Positions 1 to 10,299 of a DNA stretch of 64,000 nucleotides are shown piece after piece. The DNA is from Syngnathus acus (taxonomy: Eukaryota > Chordata > Actinopteri > Syngnathiformes > Syngnathidae): contig NC_051101.1 in NCBI RefSeq assembly GCF_901709675.1, forward strand, positions 60,001 to 124,000. Reading direction: 5' to 3'. How positions within the stretch are numbered: the first letter of the stretch is position 1; every line of letters starts with the position of its first letter. The notes beneath the pieces are model-generated. The model saw nothing but the letters and a program-made list of their open reading frames with translations. It was not told the DNA's origin and made no database searches. The position numbers and the translations under genes were made by a program.

Positions 1-1265
1 TGTACGAACCCTAATGCAAATATCAGTCCAGAATGATCTTATTATCCACCAAATGGATGTTAAAACTGTATATTTGCATGCTCCCATTGAGGAAGAAATA
101 TACATGGACCAACCAGAAGGTTTTGAGCAAACAGAGTCAGGAGAAAATTTGGTGTACAAATTAAAGAAATCCCTTTACGGGTTAAAACAATCAGGGAGAA
201 ACTGGTACAAACTCTTGAATGACTACCTTGAACAAAATGACTTTGAAAGAAACCTTTCTGATCACTGTGTATACAGGAAAGACATTGGCCATGAAACTCT
301 GCTGGTTATCATCTGGGTAGATGACTTGATCATTGCGGCTAGCAATATTAACATGTTGAACATATTCAAAGAAACAATGAGGTCAAAGTTTAACATGAAA
401 GACCTGGGGAAAATATCCAGTTTTCTTGGTATCCAGTTTATACAAAAAGAGGCTGAAATCAGGATGAATCAGAAGAGGTACATTCAAAGAATGTTGGAAC
501 GTTTTGGGATGTCAGAATGTAAACCCAGATCCACACCGTGTGAATTAAAAACGGACACTACTATATGTGGAGGAAGTGATACAAATGGGACAGTTAACCC
601 AAGGGAGTATAGAGAAATAGTGGGCAGTCTGATATATGCCATGACGTGTACGAGACCAGATATAAGCTGGGTTGTTAGCAGACTATCTCAAACACTAGCT
701 CAACCCACGAGAGAGGACTTAGTAACAGCAAAACAAGTCCTCAGATACCTAAAAGGCACAAATGATTTTGAACTGATCTTTAAGAAAAGCAGTGAGGATC
801 TAGATCTAATTGCTTACAGTGACTCTGACTGTAAAAGATAGACGCAGTACAACAGGGTACTGTGTTGCACTTACTAAAGAGGGACCAGTAATATCCTGGA
901 AGACAAAGAAACAGCCTACAGTGGCACTCTCGACATGTGAAGCTGAATACATTGGTCTTGCAACCACTACTCAAGAATGCATGTACTTAATCCAACTGTT
1001 AAACGGGATGGACAGAAAAAGGTACACATGTGCCAAACTGTTTGGGGACAACCAAGGGGCCATTGCTTTGAGTAAAAATCCAGTGAACCGACAGAGGTCG
1101 AAGCACATTGATGTGAAATATCACTTCATTCGGGAAGCGTTAAATGAAGGGAAAATCCGCACTGAATACTGTCCATCAGAAGAAATGGCTGCAGACATAC
1201 TAACAAAACCAGTTACAAAAGTGAGACTCAGAAAGTTTCAAAAATGGTTCTTTGGAAATGCATAA
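1..1265 (+). pseudogene. Ty1/copia pol, RT-RNase H part, frameshifted
   Basis: This is the 3' part of a copia-type polyprotein: reverse transcriptase then RNase H, which copy element RNA into DNA in a cytoplasmic particle. Seen: the RT opening (QMDVKTVYLHAP), a WVDDLI catalytic box (W replaces the usual Y), DLGKISSFLGIQF, MNQKRYIQRML, then RNase H motifs STTGYCVALTK, STCEAEYI, GDNQGAIALSKNP, KHIDVKYHFIRE and ADILTKPV. The frame open from 14 stops at 839-841 just after AYSDSD, and the continuation from about 831 is in another frame, so a small deletion broke the ORF at the RT/RNase H junction. The 5' part (gag, protease, integrase) lies outside the window. The family call is secure. The copy cannot make full pol unless the shift is bypassed. 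Confidence 0.93.
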
Positions 1266-1290
1266 GATGCTATGGGTTAACAGCATGAGA

Positions 1291-1562
1291 ACAAGGGGGG
1301 GTGTTGGATTTATGTTCTCCTGAGTGAAAGTGTTGGTTTATCTTTTGTTGTGGAAAGATGTTCTTTACTATTGTCGTTTTATTTTGGAGGTGATTTTGTT
1401 TTGGTGATCATGGATGACTTCACTTCCTGTTCCGGGTTGTTATGTAGTGCGAACCGCAAGCAAAACTTGATGCGCGTGTATTTTTGCCCTCCTGTGTTGC
1501 GGACAATAAAATAAACGGGAAAAGTAATCAACCAACCAAGTGTGTGCATTATTAAGAGAACA
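1291..1562 (+). mobile_element. Copia PPT and 3' LTR
   Basis: Thirty bases after the pol stop comes a purine tract (AACAAGGGGGGG, 1291-1301). An LTR opening TGTTGGATTT follows at 1302. A polyadenylation-type ACAATAAAATAAA lies at 1503-1515, and the LTR probably ends at ACA near 1562. Its order relative to pol fits a copia 3' LTR. The right border is less certain because the 5' LTR is not in view and the satellite begins about 40 bp further on. Confidence 0.75.
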
Positions 1563-1599
1563 TGGCCGAAGAAGAAGAAAACTCTTCGAACTCAACAGT

Positions 1600-4500
1600 A
1601 TTGCTTAGAGCGCATTTTCTCGACGAGCTGAGCACGTTTTCTAGGAAAAGCGCTCTTGGGTGCTTCAGAGTGCCGAGTTTATCACTGCGCATGAAGAAAT
1701 GACCACCTGCAACGTTTGGTTTATGTTTTATAAGCATTTTTAATTTTATTGTTTAAATCGCATTTTCTCGACGAGCTGAGCACGTTTTCTGGATGGTGCC
1801 TCTCCCGTCACTCTGGTTAGGTTGGCATAGTAAAAAGCGCTCTTGGGTGCTTCAGAGTGCCGAGTTTATCACTGCGCATGAAGAAATGACCACCTGCAAC
1901 GTTTGGTTTATGTTTTATAAGCGTTTTTAATTTTATTGCTTAAATCGCATTTTCTCGACGAGCTGAGCACGTTTTCTGGATGGTGGCTCTCCCGTCACTC
2001 TGGTTAGGTTGGCAAAGTAAAAAGTGCTCTTGGGTGCTTCAGAGTGCCGAGTTTATCACTGCGCATGAAGAAATGACCACCTGCAACGTTTGGTTTATGT
2101 TTTATAAGCATTTTTAATTGTATTGCTTAGAGCGCATTTTCTCGACGAGCTGAGCACGTTTTCTAGTAAAAAGCGCTCTTGGGTGCTTCAGAGTGCCGAG
2201 TTTATCACTGCGCATGAAGAAATGACCACCTGCAACGTTTGGTTTATGTTTTACAAGCATTTTTAATTGTATTGTTTAGAGCGCATTTTCTCGACGAGCT
2301 GAGCACGTTTTCTAGTAAAAAGCGCTCTTGGGTGCTTCAGAGTGCCGAGTTTATCACTGCGCATGAAGAAATGACCACCTGCAACGTTTAGTTTATGTTT
2401 TATAAGCGTTTTTAGTTTTATTGCTTAAATCGCATTTTCTCGACGAGCTGAGCACGTTTTCTGGATGGTGCCTCTCCCGTCACTCTGGTTAGGTTGGCAA
2501 AGTAAAAAGTGCTCTTGGGTGCTTCAGAGTGCCGAGTTTATCACTGCGCATGAAGAAATGACCACCTGCAACGTTTGGTTTATGTTTTATAAGGATTTTT
2601 AATTGTATTGCTTAGAGCGCATTTTCTCGACGAGCTGAGCACGTTTTCTAGTAAAAAGCGCTCTTGGGTGCTTCAGAGTGCCGAGTTTATCACTGCGCAT
2701 GAAGAAATGACCACCTGCAACGTTTGGTTTATGTTTTATAAGCATTTTTAAGTTTATTGCTTAAATCGCATTTTCTCGACGAGCTGAGCACGTTTTCTGG
2801 ATGGTGGCTCTCCCGTCACTCTGGTTAAGTTGGCATAGTAAAAAGTGCTCTTGGGTGCTTCAGAGTGCCGAGTTCATCACTGCGCATGAGGAAATGACCA
2901 CCTGCAACGTTTGGTTTATGTTTTATAAGCATTTTTAATTGTATTGTTTAGAGCGCATTTTCTCGACGAGCTGAGCACGTTTTCTAGTAAAAAGCGCTCT
3001 TGGGTGCTTCAGAGTGCCGAGTTTATCACTGCGCATGAAGAAATGACCACCTGCAACGTTGGTTTATGTTTTATAAGCATTTTTAATTTTATTGCTTAAA
3101 TCGCATTTTCTCGACGAGCTGAGCACGTTTTCTGGATGGTGCCTCTCCCGTCACTCTGGTTAGGTTGGCATAGTAAAAAGCGCTCTTGGGTGCTTCAGAA
3201 TGCCGAGTCCATCACTGCGCATGAAGAAATGACCACCTGCAACGTTTGGTTTATGTTTTATAAGCATTTTTAATTTTATTGCTTAAATCGCATTTTCTCG
3301 ACGAGCTGAGCACCTTTTCTGGATGGTGGCTCTCCCGTCACTCTGGTTAGGTTGGCATGGTAAAAAGCGCTCTTGGAGGCTTGAGAGTGCCGAGTTTATC
3401 ACTGCGCATGAAGAAATGACCACCTGCAACGTTTGGTTTATGTTTTATAAGCGTTTTTAGTTTTATTGCTTAAATCGCATTTTCTCGACGAGCTGAGCAC
3501 GTTTTCTGGATGGTGCCTCTCCCGTCACTCTGGTTAGGTTGGCAAAGTAAAAAGTGCTCTTGGGGGCTTCAGAGTGCCGAGTTTATCACTGCGCATGAAG
3601 AAATGACCACCTGCAACGTTTGGTTTATGTTTTATAAGCATTTTTAATTGTATTGTTTAGAGCGCTTTTTCTCGACGAGCTGAGCACGTTTTCTAGTGAA
3701 AAGCGCTCTTGGGTGCTTCAGAGTGCCGAGTTTATCACTGCGCATGAAGAAATGACCACCTGCAACGTTTGGTTTATGTTTTATAAGCATTTTTAATTTT
3801 ATTGCTTAAATCGCATTTTCTCGACAAGCTGAGCACGTTGTCTGGATGGTGGCTCTCCCGTCACTCTGGTTAGGTTGGCATAGTAAAAAGCGCTCTTGGG
3901 GGCTTCAGAGTGCCGAGTTTATCACTGCGCATGAAGAAATGACCACCTGCAACGTTTGGTTTATGTTTTATAAGCAAATCGCATTTTCTCGACGAGCTGA
4001 GCACGTTTTCTGGATGGTGGCTCTCCCGTCACTCTGGTTAGGTTGGCATAGTAAAAAGCGCTCTTGGGGGCTTAAGAGTGCCGAGTTGATCACTGCGCAT
4101 GAAGAAATGACCACCTGCAACGTTTGGTTTATGTTTTATAAGCATTTTTAATTGTATTGCTTAGAGCGCATTTTCTCGACGAGCTTGAGCACGTTTTCTA
4201 GTAAAAAGCGCTCTTGGGTGCTTCAGAGTGCCGAGTTTATCACTGCGCATGAAGAAATGACCACCTGCAACGTTTGGTTTATGTTTTATAAACATTTTTA
4301 ATTTTATTGCTTAAATCGCATTTTCTCGACGAGCTGAGCACGTTTTCTGGATGGTGGCTCTCCCGTCACTCTGGTTAGGTTGGCATAGTAAAAAGCGCTC
4401 TTGGGGGCTTGAGAGTGCCGTGTTTATCACTGCGCATGAAGAAATGACCACCTGCAACGTTTGGTTTATGTTTTCTAAGCGTTTTTAGTTTTATTGCTTA

Positions 4501-4663
4501 AATCGCATTTTCTCGACCAGCTGAACACGTTTTCTGGATGGTGCCTCTCCCGTCACTCTGGTTAGGTTGGCATAGTAAAAAGCGCTCTTGGGTGCTTCAG
4601 AGTGCCGAGTTTATCACTGCGCATGAAGAAATGACCACCTGCAACGTTTGGTTTATGTTTTAT
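1600..4663 (+). repeat. Satellite array, 149/187-bp units, forward block
   Basis: About 18 head-to-tail units. Each begins near CGCATTTTCTCGACGAG; starts are at 1611, 1759, 1946, 2133, 2282, 2431, 2618, 2767, 2954, 3102, 3289, 3476, 3663, 3812, 3980, 4167, 4317 and 4504. Two unit classes mix: a short one of 148-150 bp, and a long one of 187 bp carrying an extra 38-bp block (GATGGTGCCTCTCCCGTC and onward). One unit (3812) is 168 bp because of an internal deletion. Units differ by only a few bases. Short ORFs inside (for example 3846-4151) follow the repeat and are not genes. The array lies between the copia LTR and a hAT transposase exon. Confidence 0.95.
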
Positions 4664-4673
4664 GAGCATTTTT

Positions 4674-5240
4674 ATAAAACATAAACCAAACGTTGCAGGT
4701 GGTCATTTCTTCATGCGCAGTGATAAACTCGGCACTCTGAAGCACCCAAGAGCGCTTTTTACTAGAAAACGTGCTCAAGCTCGTCGAGAAAATGCGCTCT
4801 AAGCAATACAATTAAAAATGCTTATAAAACATAAACCAAACGTTGCAGGTGGTCATTTCTTCATGCGCAGTGATAAACTCGGCACTCTGAAGCACCCAAG
4901 AGCACTTTTTACTTTGCCAACCTAACCAGAGTGACGGGAGAGGCACCATCCAGAAAACGTGCTCAGCTCGTCGAGAAAATGCGCTCTAAACAATACAATT
5001 AAAAATGCTTATAAAACATAAACCAAACGTTGCAGGTGGTCATTTCTTCATGCGCAGTGATAAACTCGGCACTCTGAAGCACCCAAGAGCGCTTTTTACT
5101 AGAAAACGTGCTCATCTCGTCGAAAAATGCGATCTAAGCAATACAATTAAAAATGCTTATAAAACATAAACCAAACGTTGCAGGTGGTCATTTCTTCATG
5201 CGCAGTGATAAACTCGGCACTCTGAAGCACCCAAGAGCGC
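4674..5240 (-). repeat. Satellite array, inverted block
   Basis: The same satellite continues in reverse orientation for about four units. The turn-over is a near-perfect inverted junction: GGTTTATGTTTTAT (4650-4663), a 10-bp spacer, then its reverse complement (4674-4687). Units read AAACCAAACGTTGCAGGTGG and so on. The first reversed unit (near 4770) has the rare extra base (GAGCTTGAGC when reverse-complemented) also seen in the forward unit at 4167. The last unit breaks off at about 5240, where hAT coding sequence begins. Confidence 0.93.
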
Positions 5241-5507
5241 TCCACCTCGCCAACCGACATAGATGAAGAAATTGGGGCAATGTTGGCACTTGGTCGAATG
5301 AAAGAGAGCCCATTTGTTACATTTGTTGATCGTTATCCGTCCGGCCTCAAGGCAGCAACTCGGACACTAACAGCAATGCCAATCAGCCAAGTCAGCGTAG
5401 AGCGCCTGTTTTCCGGTCTCAAGTTTATCATGTCAGATCAGCGCGGCGCGATGAAGGCTGACTTGGTTGAGGCGATTTTGTTCCTAAGAACAAACTCAAG
5501 TCGTTGA
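5241..5507 (+). pseudogene. hAT transposase C-terminal dimerisation exon (fragment)
   Basis: An open frame runs from about 5241 to a stop at 5505-5507. It holds the hAT C-terminal dimerisation domain: PISQVSVERLFSGLKFIM, then DQRGAMKADLVEAILFLR. In hAT transposases this alpha-helical end completes the catalytic fold and mediates oligomer formation. Only the last 85-90 residues remain; the BED finger and the rest of the RNase-H fold are absent. Upstream sequence is the satellite. The downstream non-coding part (5508-5742) reaches the transposon terminus, so this is the 3' end of one element. Confidence 0.9.
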
Positions 5508-5742
5508 ATTGAAACTTGAAAGTATCTGTTTATTGTATTTCGTTTATATGTTTAATAAAGAGAAAGCCATCACAAAACTGTTTAGATTTTGATCTAAATT
5601 AGCCTTGAATAAAGACTAAGCAGTCACATGAATTAAAAAAAAAAAAGGACAGCCGGACTCGGACTCGGACTCGTGGTCAAGAGGCCGGGCTCGGACTCGG
5701 ACTCGGACTCGGTGCAAAAATCCGACCGAGTCCACAGCCCTG
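5508..5742 (+). mobile_element. hAT 3' terminal region with TIR
   Basis: The 3' UTR and terminus of the hAT element. It holds tandem GGACTC/ACTCGG hexamers (5647-5712) and ends CCGAGTCCACAGCCCTG at 5742; read inward the TIR is CAGGGCTGTGGACTCGG. A second copy of this terminus, in opposite orientation, lies at 36305-36530. Directly at 5743 the LINE-A sequence GTTTTTCCACC resumes, as in the uninterrupted LINE-A at 59150-61779, so this hAT inserted into LINE-A. The other side of the LINE is not present to the left. Confidence 0.85.
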
Positions 5743-7780
5743 GTTTTTCCACCAGATGCTGTGGAATGATGGTGTTAAACGCTGAGCTGAAGTCCAGGAA
5801 CAGCAACCGCACGTGGGTGTTCCTCTCCTCCAGGTGAGCCAGGCTCAGGTGAAGAACGGAGGAGATGGCATCCTCAGTAGAGCGGTTCTGCCGGTAGGCA
5901 AACTGGAACGGGTCGAATGTTGGGGGGAGTCTGGAGACGATGTGTTCTTTGAGCAGCCTTTCGAAGCACTTCATCATGATGGGAGTCAGTGCCACAGGTC
6001 TGTAGTCATTCAATGAGGTGATTTGAGGTTTCTTCGGCACCGGAATGATGGAGGCAGCCTTGAAGCATACTGGCACTGTGGCTTGGCCCAGCGAGATGTT
6101 AAAAATGTCTGTGATGACACCAGCCAGCTGACCTGCACATTCCTTGAGCACCCGCCCAGGTATGTTGTCGGGGCCTGGGGCCTTACGTGGGTTGACTCTT
6201 CTCAGAGTCTTCCACACGTCGGCTGAGTCAAGGCAGAGTGCCTCCTCTTCCTGAAGGGGAACAGATTTAACTGCAGGAGTGCTGTTTAGTGCCTCAAACC
6301 GCCCAAAGAAGTTATTTAGACCATTTAGGAAGTCAGCATCAACCTCACCCACCGGGGGGGAGGGTAAGTTGTAGTCCGTGATCGCCCGTATGCCTTGCCA
6401 CATACTCCTGGTGTTATTGGCGTCGTGGAAAAAATCCTGAATTTTTCGACTGTGGCTTCGCTTCGCTAACCTGATGGCACGGTTCAAGTTGGCTCTCGCT
6501 GTCCTCAGTGCCTCCTTGTCGCCAGACTTGAAGCCTGAGTTCCGTGCTCGTAGCGTATGACGTACCTCCTCAGTCATCCAGGGTCGTTGGTTGGCTCGGG
6601 TGATGATGTTCTTAGTGGTGCTGACGTCCTCGGTGCATTTGTTGATGTAGGCTGACACAGTCATGGCGTACTCATCAATGTCGATCTGATTGTCATATGT
6701 TGCTGCTGATTTGAACATGTCCCAGTCAGAGCACTCAAAGCAGTCCTGGAGTGCCTCCATGGCCCCCTCAGACCACACCCTCACCTGCTTCACTGTGGGT
6801 TTTGCTCTGATCAGCAGGGGCCTGTATGCAGGGATTAGCATAACAGATAGGTGGTCTGAAGAGCCGAGGTGGGGGCGGGGGGCTGCTCTGAATGCATCCT
6901 TTATATTGGTGTAAACCAAGTCCAGAGTGTTCTCTCCCCGAGTTGGAAAATCCACGTGTTGGTAAAAATGAGGGAGAATAGTCTTCATGTTAGCCTGGTT
7001 GAAGTCCCCAGCAATGATGAAAACACCCTCTGTGTGCGTGGATTGCAGCTCACCGATTGTCCGATAGAGAACGCTCATGGCCTCTTTAGTATTAGCGCTA
7101 GGAGGCACATACACAGCCGTGATGCTAACAACAGTAAACTCCCTGGGCAGGTAGAAGGGTCTGCAGTTAACAGTCAAAAGCTCGATGTCCGAAGAGCAGA
7201 AGCTGGCGACAGATCTAGCATTTTTGCACCAGTTGTTGTTGATGTAGACACACAGCCCACCTCCTCGGGATTTACCGCTTAGTTCGCTGTTTCTGTCGGC
7301 GCGGAATGTAGCGAGCCCCTCCAGGCTAACGGCGTTGTCCGGTATTGATGAGTTCAGCCATGTCTCCGTCAGGATGAGAGCGCAGCAGTTTCTAACCTCC
7401 CTCTTTGAAGAGAGTTCCAGTTGTAGATGGTCCATTTTATTTTCCAGTGAGCGGACGTTGGAGAGGAAGATGGATGGAAGCGGCGGTTTGTAGGGGTTAG
7501 CTTTTAGCTTAGCCGTTAGCCCACCTCGACAGCCGCGCTTCCGCCGCCGGTCACACCGCCTACGCTTACTCCTCCTCCGGCGTGTGCTGCCCGGCGAGCC
7601 CGCTGTATCGTGAGCTTCTGGGGCAAGTGCCCGAAGCACTCCGAGGCTACTTAAACAGACTAGGGTAGTTGTGGCTACGAGTTTTTTATAAAAATAATTG
7701 CCAAGTTGAAAAAGAAAAGTATGTTTCCACTTCAGTGACACATGTCCTATACAAAAACATGCACAGGCATCATTGATCAT
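5743..7780 (-). pseudogene. LINE-A copy 1: endonuclease-RT ORF, cut by hAT
   Basis: One open frame of roughly 680 LINE codons on the minus strand. It encodes the 5' two-thirds of a CR1/L2/Rex1-type retrotransposon protein. Order: a basic N-terminal stretch (STRRRRSKRRRCDRRRKRG); an APE-type endonuclease with SNVRSLENKMD, LILTETWL, AGDFNQAN and LGSSDH (nicks target DNA); a helical linker; then RT with [47 protein letters not shown] and [11 protein letters not shown]. It stops at HLVEK, where the hAT terminus begins. RT motif C (FADD), the thumb and the 3' tail are lost. The last coded residues before the stop are hAT sequence read in frame. The 5' border is near 7740-7780. Confidence 0.93.
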
Positions 7781-7785
7781 CTCAA

Positions 7786-8303
7786 AGTCAAAAAGTCAAA
7801 GTCAGCTTTATTGTCAATCCTTCATATGTCAAGACACACAAAGAAACCGAAATTCCGTTTCCTCTTTCCCACGGTGACGAGACATACAAGTAGACGACAC
7901 AAAATAAAAACAAGAAGGCACAAACAGTAAATAATTTAAAAAAAAACAATAAATAAATAAAATGAGCGATAAATAAATAATAAACCAACAACCCAATAAA
8001 CCCAATAAATAAGAGGAGCAAAACTGAGCCAGCAGACAGTAAGCATAGCGCAAAGAACAGGACGCTACGCAGGAAGGGGGAGCGAGTTCAGGATCCTAAC
8101 AGCCTGGAGTACGAAGCTGTTGGAGAGTCTGGTGGTGCGGGAGCGCAGGCTCCTGTACCGCCTCCCAGAGGGCAGAAGATCAAACAAAGAGTGAGCGGGG
8201 TGACTCACATCACTCACAATCTTGGTCGCCTTGCGGGTGAGATGGGAGGTGTAAATGTCCTTCAAGGAGGGGAGAGAAGCACCAATAGTCTTACCAGCCG
8301 TTC
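7786..8303 (-). mobile_element. LINE-B 3' end fragment
   Basis: A 5'-truncated LINE-B end on the minus strand. The ORF remnant (8065-8265) has DIYTSHLTRKATKIV, DVSHPAHSLFDLLPSGRRYR and ends at NSLPLPA. The 3' UTR is AT-rich, and the tail (TCAAAG type, 7786-7806 on the plus strand) gives CTTTGACTTT repeats. The same sequence recurs at 12616-13200, 34311-35182, 45571-46440 and 55992-56430. It abuts LINE-A at the tail and diverges at 8303, before a minisatellite. Confidence 0.92.
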
Positions 8304-8324
8304 TCGGTCAAAACCATATGTTGT

Positions 8325-8468
8325 CTCTTCACGCAGCTAACGCTCGCCATGCAGCTAACGCGCGCCACGCAGCTAACGCTCGCCATGCAGCTAACGCTCG
8401 CCACACAGCTAACGCTCGCCACGCAGCTAACACTCGCCGCGCAGCTAACGCTCGCCACGCAGCAGCTT
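8325..8468. repeat. 18-bp minisatellite
   Basis: About 7.5 copies of ACGCAGCTAACGCTCGCC, with scattered single-base changes. The unit is a multiple of three, so both strands stay open and appear to encode Ala-Asn-Ala-Arg-His repeats (8255-8536). I see no start context or homology and treat that frame as an artefact. Confidence 0.93.
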
Positions 8469-8559
8469 TTCAAGAGCTGGATTCCACCTCACACGTGTTT
8501 ACTCAAGGAGGGACTCGCAATCAGCAGAGTGACTGAACATCATGCAGTAGGAGCCTAGC

Positions 8560-9090
8560 AGCTGTCAGCCACCATCAGGCCCTAGGAGGATAGCCACCCC
8601 CCCAGGAGCCCAGCCAACACCAGGTACCAGGAGGCCAGCAACCACCAGGCCCAGTAGGCTAACACTATCAGCCCCAGGAGGACAGCCACCACCAGGCCTG
8701 GTAGGCTAGCACCACCAGCCCCAGGAGGAGAGCTACCATCAGGCCCAGTGTGCTAGCACCACCAGCCCCTGGAAGAGAGCTACCATCAGGCCCAGTAGGA
8801 TAGCACCACCAGCCCCAGGAGGACAGCCACCACCAGGCCCAGTAGGCTACCATCACCAGGCCCAGGAGAACAGCCACCACCAGGCCCAGTGGGCTAGCAC
8901 CACCAGCCCCAGGAGGAGAGCTGTCACCAGGCTGAGTGGACTATCACCACCAGCCCCAGGAGGAGAGCTACCATCAGGCTGAGTAGGCTAGCACCACCAG
9001 CCCCAGGAGGAGAGCTGTCTACAGGCCCAGTGGGCTAGCATCACCAGCCCCAGGAGGAGAGCTACCATCACGCCAAGTAAGCTAGCACCC
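8560..9090. repeat. 47-48-bp minisatellite, about 10 copies
   Basis: A purine/pyrimidine-skewed tandem array with units like GCTAGCACCACCAGCCCCAG followed by GAGGAGAGCTACCATCAGGCCC. Units vary by small indels and CC/AT changes. It starts after the 18-bp array and ends just before the ORF1-like gene at 9134. No coding function is supported. Confidence 0.9.
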
Positions 9091-9133
9091 GGGTAAATCT
9101 GCTGTGTGACTTGTCTTTAGTCTAGATCGGCAG

Positions 9134-9841
9134 ATGGCCATGAAAGTGCTTCAGAAGGACATGGAGGAGCTGAAGTTATCAGTGGAAGTGATGTCTTCAA
9201 ATATGGATACCATAATGAAGCAACAGGCAATTATTACAGAGCTGATGGGGGAGGTGAAGCAGCTCAAACAATTAAACATTGAACAAGATAAGAAAATTGT
9301 CAGCCTGGAAAATAGATTAGACAGTTTGGATCAGTATTCAAGAATGAACGATGTCATCATCACAGGTTTAAAGATCAAACCACGGAGCTATCAGCAGACT
9401 GTGAAAGGCCTTACTTCTGAGGACAATCCTGAACATGAGGAGACAACCGAGGAGCAGGTAAAAACTTTCTTCCAGAGTAAAGACATTGTCATTGACATTG
9501 ACAATATTGAGGCATGCAACACTCTGACAACCAACAGTCTAAATGACAAGCCTGTCATACTATATATAATTATCCAATTTACAAACAGGAAAAATAAGAT
9601 AAATCTGCTCAAACAAGGTAGATAACTAAAAAGCATGAATGTATACATAAATGAAAACCTCACCAAGAAAAATGGTGAAATAGCTAAGAAAGCAAGACCT
9701 CTTAAGAAAAATGGTAAAATACAGTCCACTTGGACTGCTGGTTGTAAAGTGTTCATCAAACCTGTTGGGGCAGCAGAAAGTTCTCATGGTCTCTGCATCA
9801 GTGCGATAGAGCAATTTAAGAGGTACGAAGGAGACCAGTAA
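9134..9841 (+). pseudogene. LINE ORF1-like coiled-coil RNA-binding protein, one stop
   Basis: One frame of about 235 codons from ATG 9134 to 9841, broken by a single TAA at 9623-9625. The N-terminal 65 residues are a heptad-like coiled coil (MKVLQKDMEELKLSVEVM through SLENRLDSLDQYSR). There follow an RRM-like part (NDVIITGLKIKP, IDNIEACNTL, IIIQFTNRKNKINLLKQGR) and, past the stop, a C-terminal part (NVYINENLTKKNGEIAKKAR, IQSTWTAGCKVFIKP). This order matches the L1-ORF1p/Transposase_22 kind of protein that trimerises and coats LINE RNA. No ORF2 of a matching family follows; the gypsy LTR begins 240 bp downstream. I infer a retroposed ORF1 fragment. A host gene is unlikely given the stop. Confidence 0.7.
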
Positions 9842-10077
9842 TCTGTACATCATTGTATTGAATCTAAGGTTGTGGTACTCTCAGATCATGGAAGGTAAAA
9901 ACTTGGTGAAATTATCAACCCATCATGAACAGTATTGATAAATGCCGTTCTTCTCCAACTGGTGTGTTTAAAAAAACAAGCACTGATAACTGAATATGAA
10001 GAACTTGGTTTGAAAATATTTTATTTCACTGAACATAAGGGATATGACAGAGAATAATATTGATCCTGCGAATAACT
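9842..10077. other. Unassigned AT-rich spacer
   Basis: I see no open frame, tRNA, tail or terminal repeat that I can name between the ORF1-like gene and the gypsy LTR. Confidence 0.5.
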
Positions 10078-10264
10078 TCCTTATTAACTACACTCAAAGG
10101 AATTCCGTGCACATGACAGAAAAAGCCGGCAACGGTAAACAACACTGGAATTCTTAAAGAGACCACAACTCAAAATTTAATCAGAACGTCATAACATATA
10201 ACAGAACACACATATGATAAAGTGAATTATGTCATACTTGAAGAAAGCACTGCAGATGCACCCT
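10078..10264 (-). mobile_element. Gypsy 3' LTR and PPT
   Basis: On the minus strand the purine tract GGGGGGAGGG (plus 10261-10271) precedes TGCATCTGCAGTGCTTTC, the LTR start. Plus-strand blocks AATTTAATCAGAACGTCATA and CATGACAGAAAAAGCC match the 5' LTR at 21680-21770. The outer border near 10078 rests on the shared TTATTAAC. LTR length is about 187 bp, against about 167 bp for the 5' copy after removing its MITE. Confidence 0.75.
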
Positions 10265-10299
10265 CCCCCCCGGAATTCACAACAAAAGAAAACCTGAGA

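Noticed and set aside
3846-4151. 101-codon frame in the satellite
   Set aside because: It simply repeats the satellite unit twice; other units are broken by frame.
8255-8536. Ala-Asn-Ala-Arg-His repeat protein
   Set aside because: 18-bp minisatellite read in frame; no start context or homologues.
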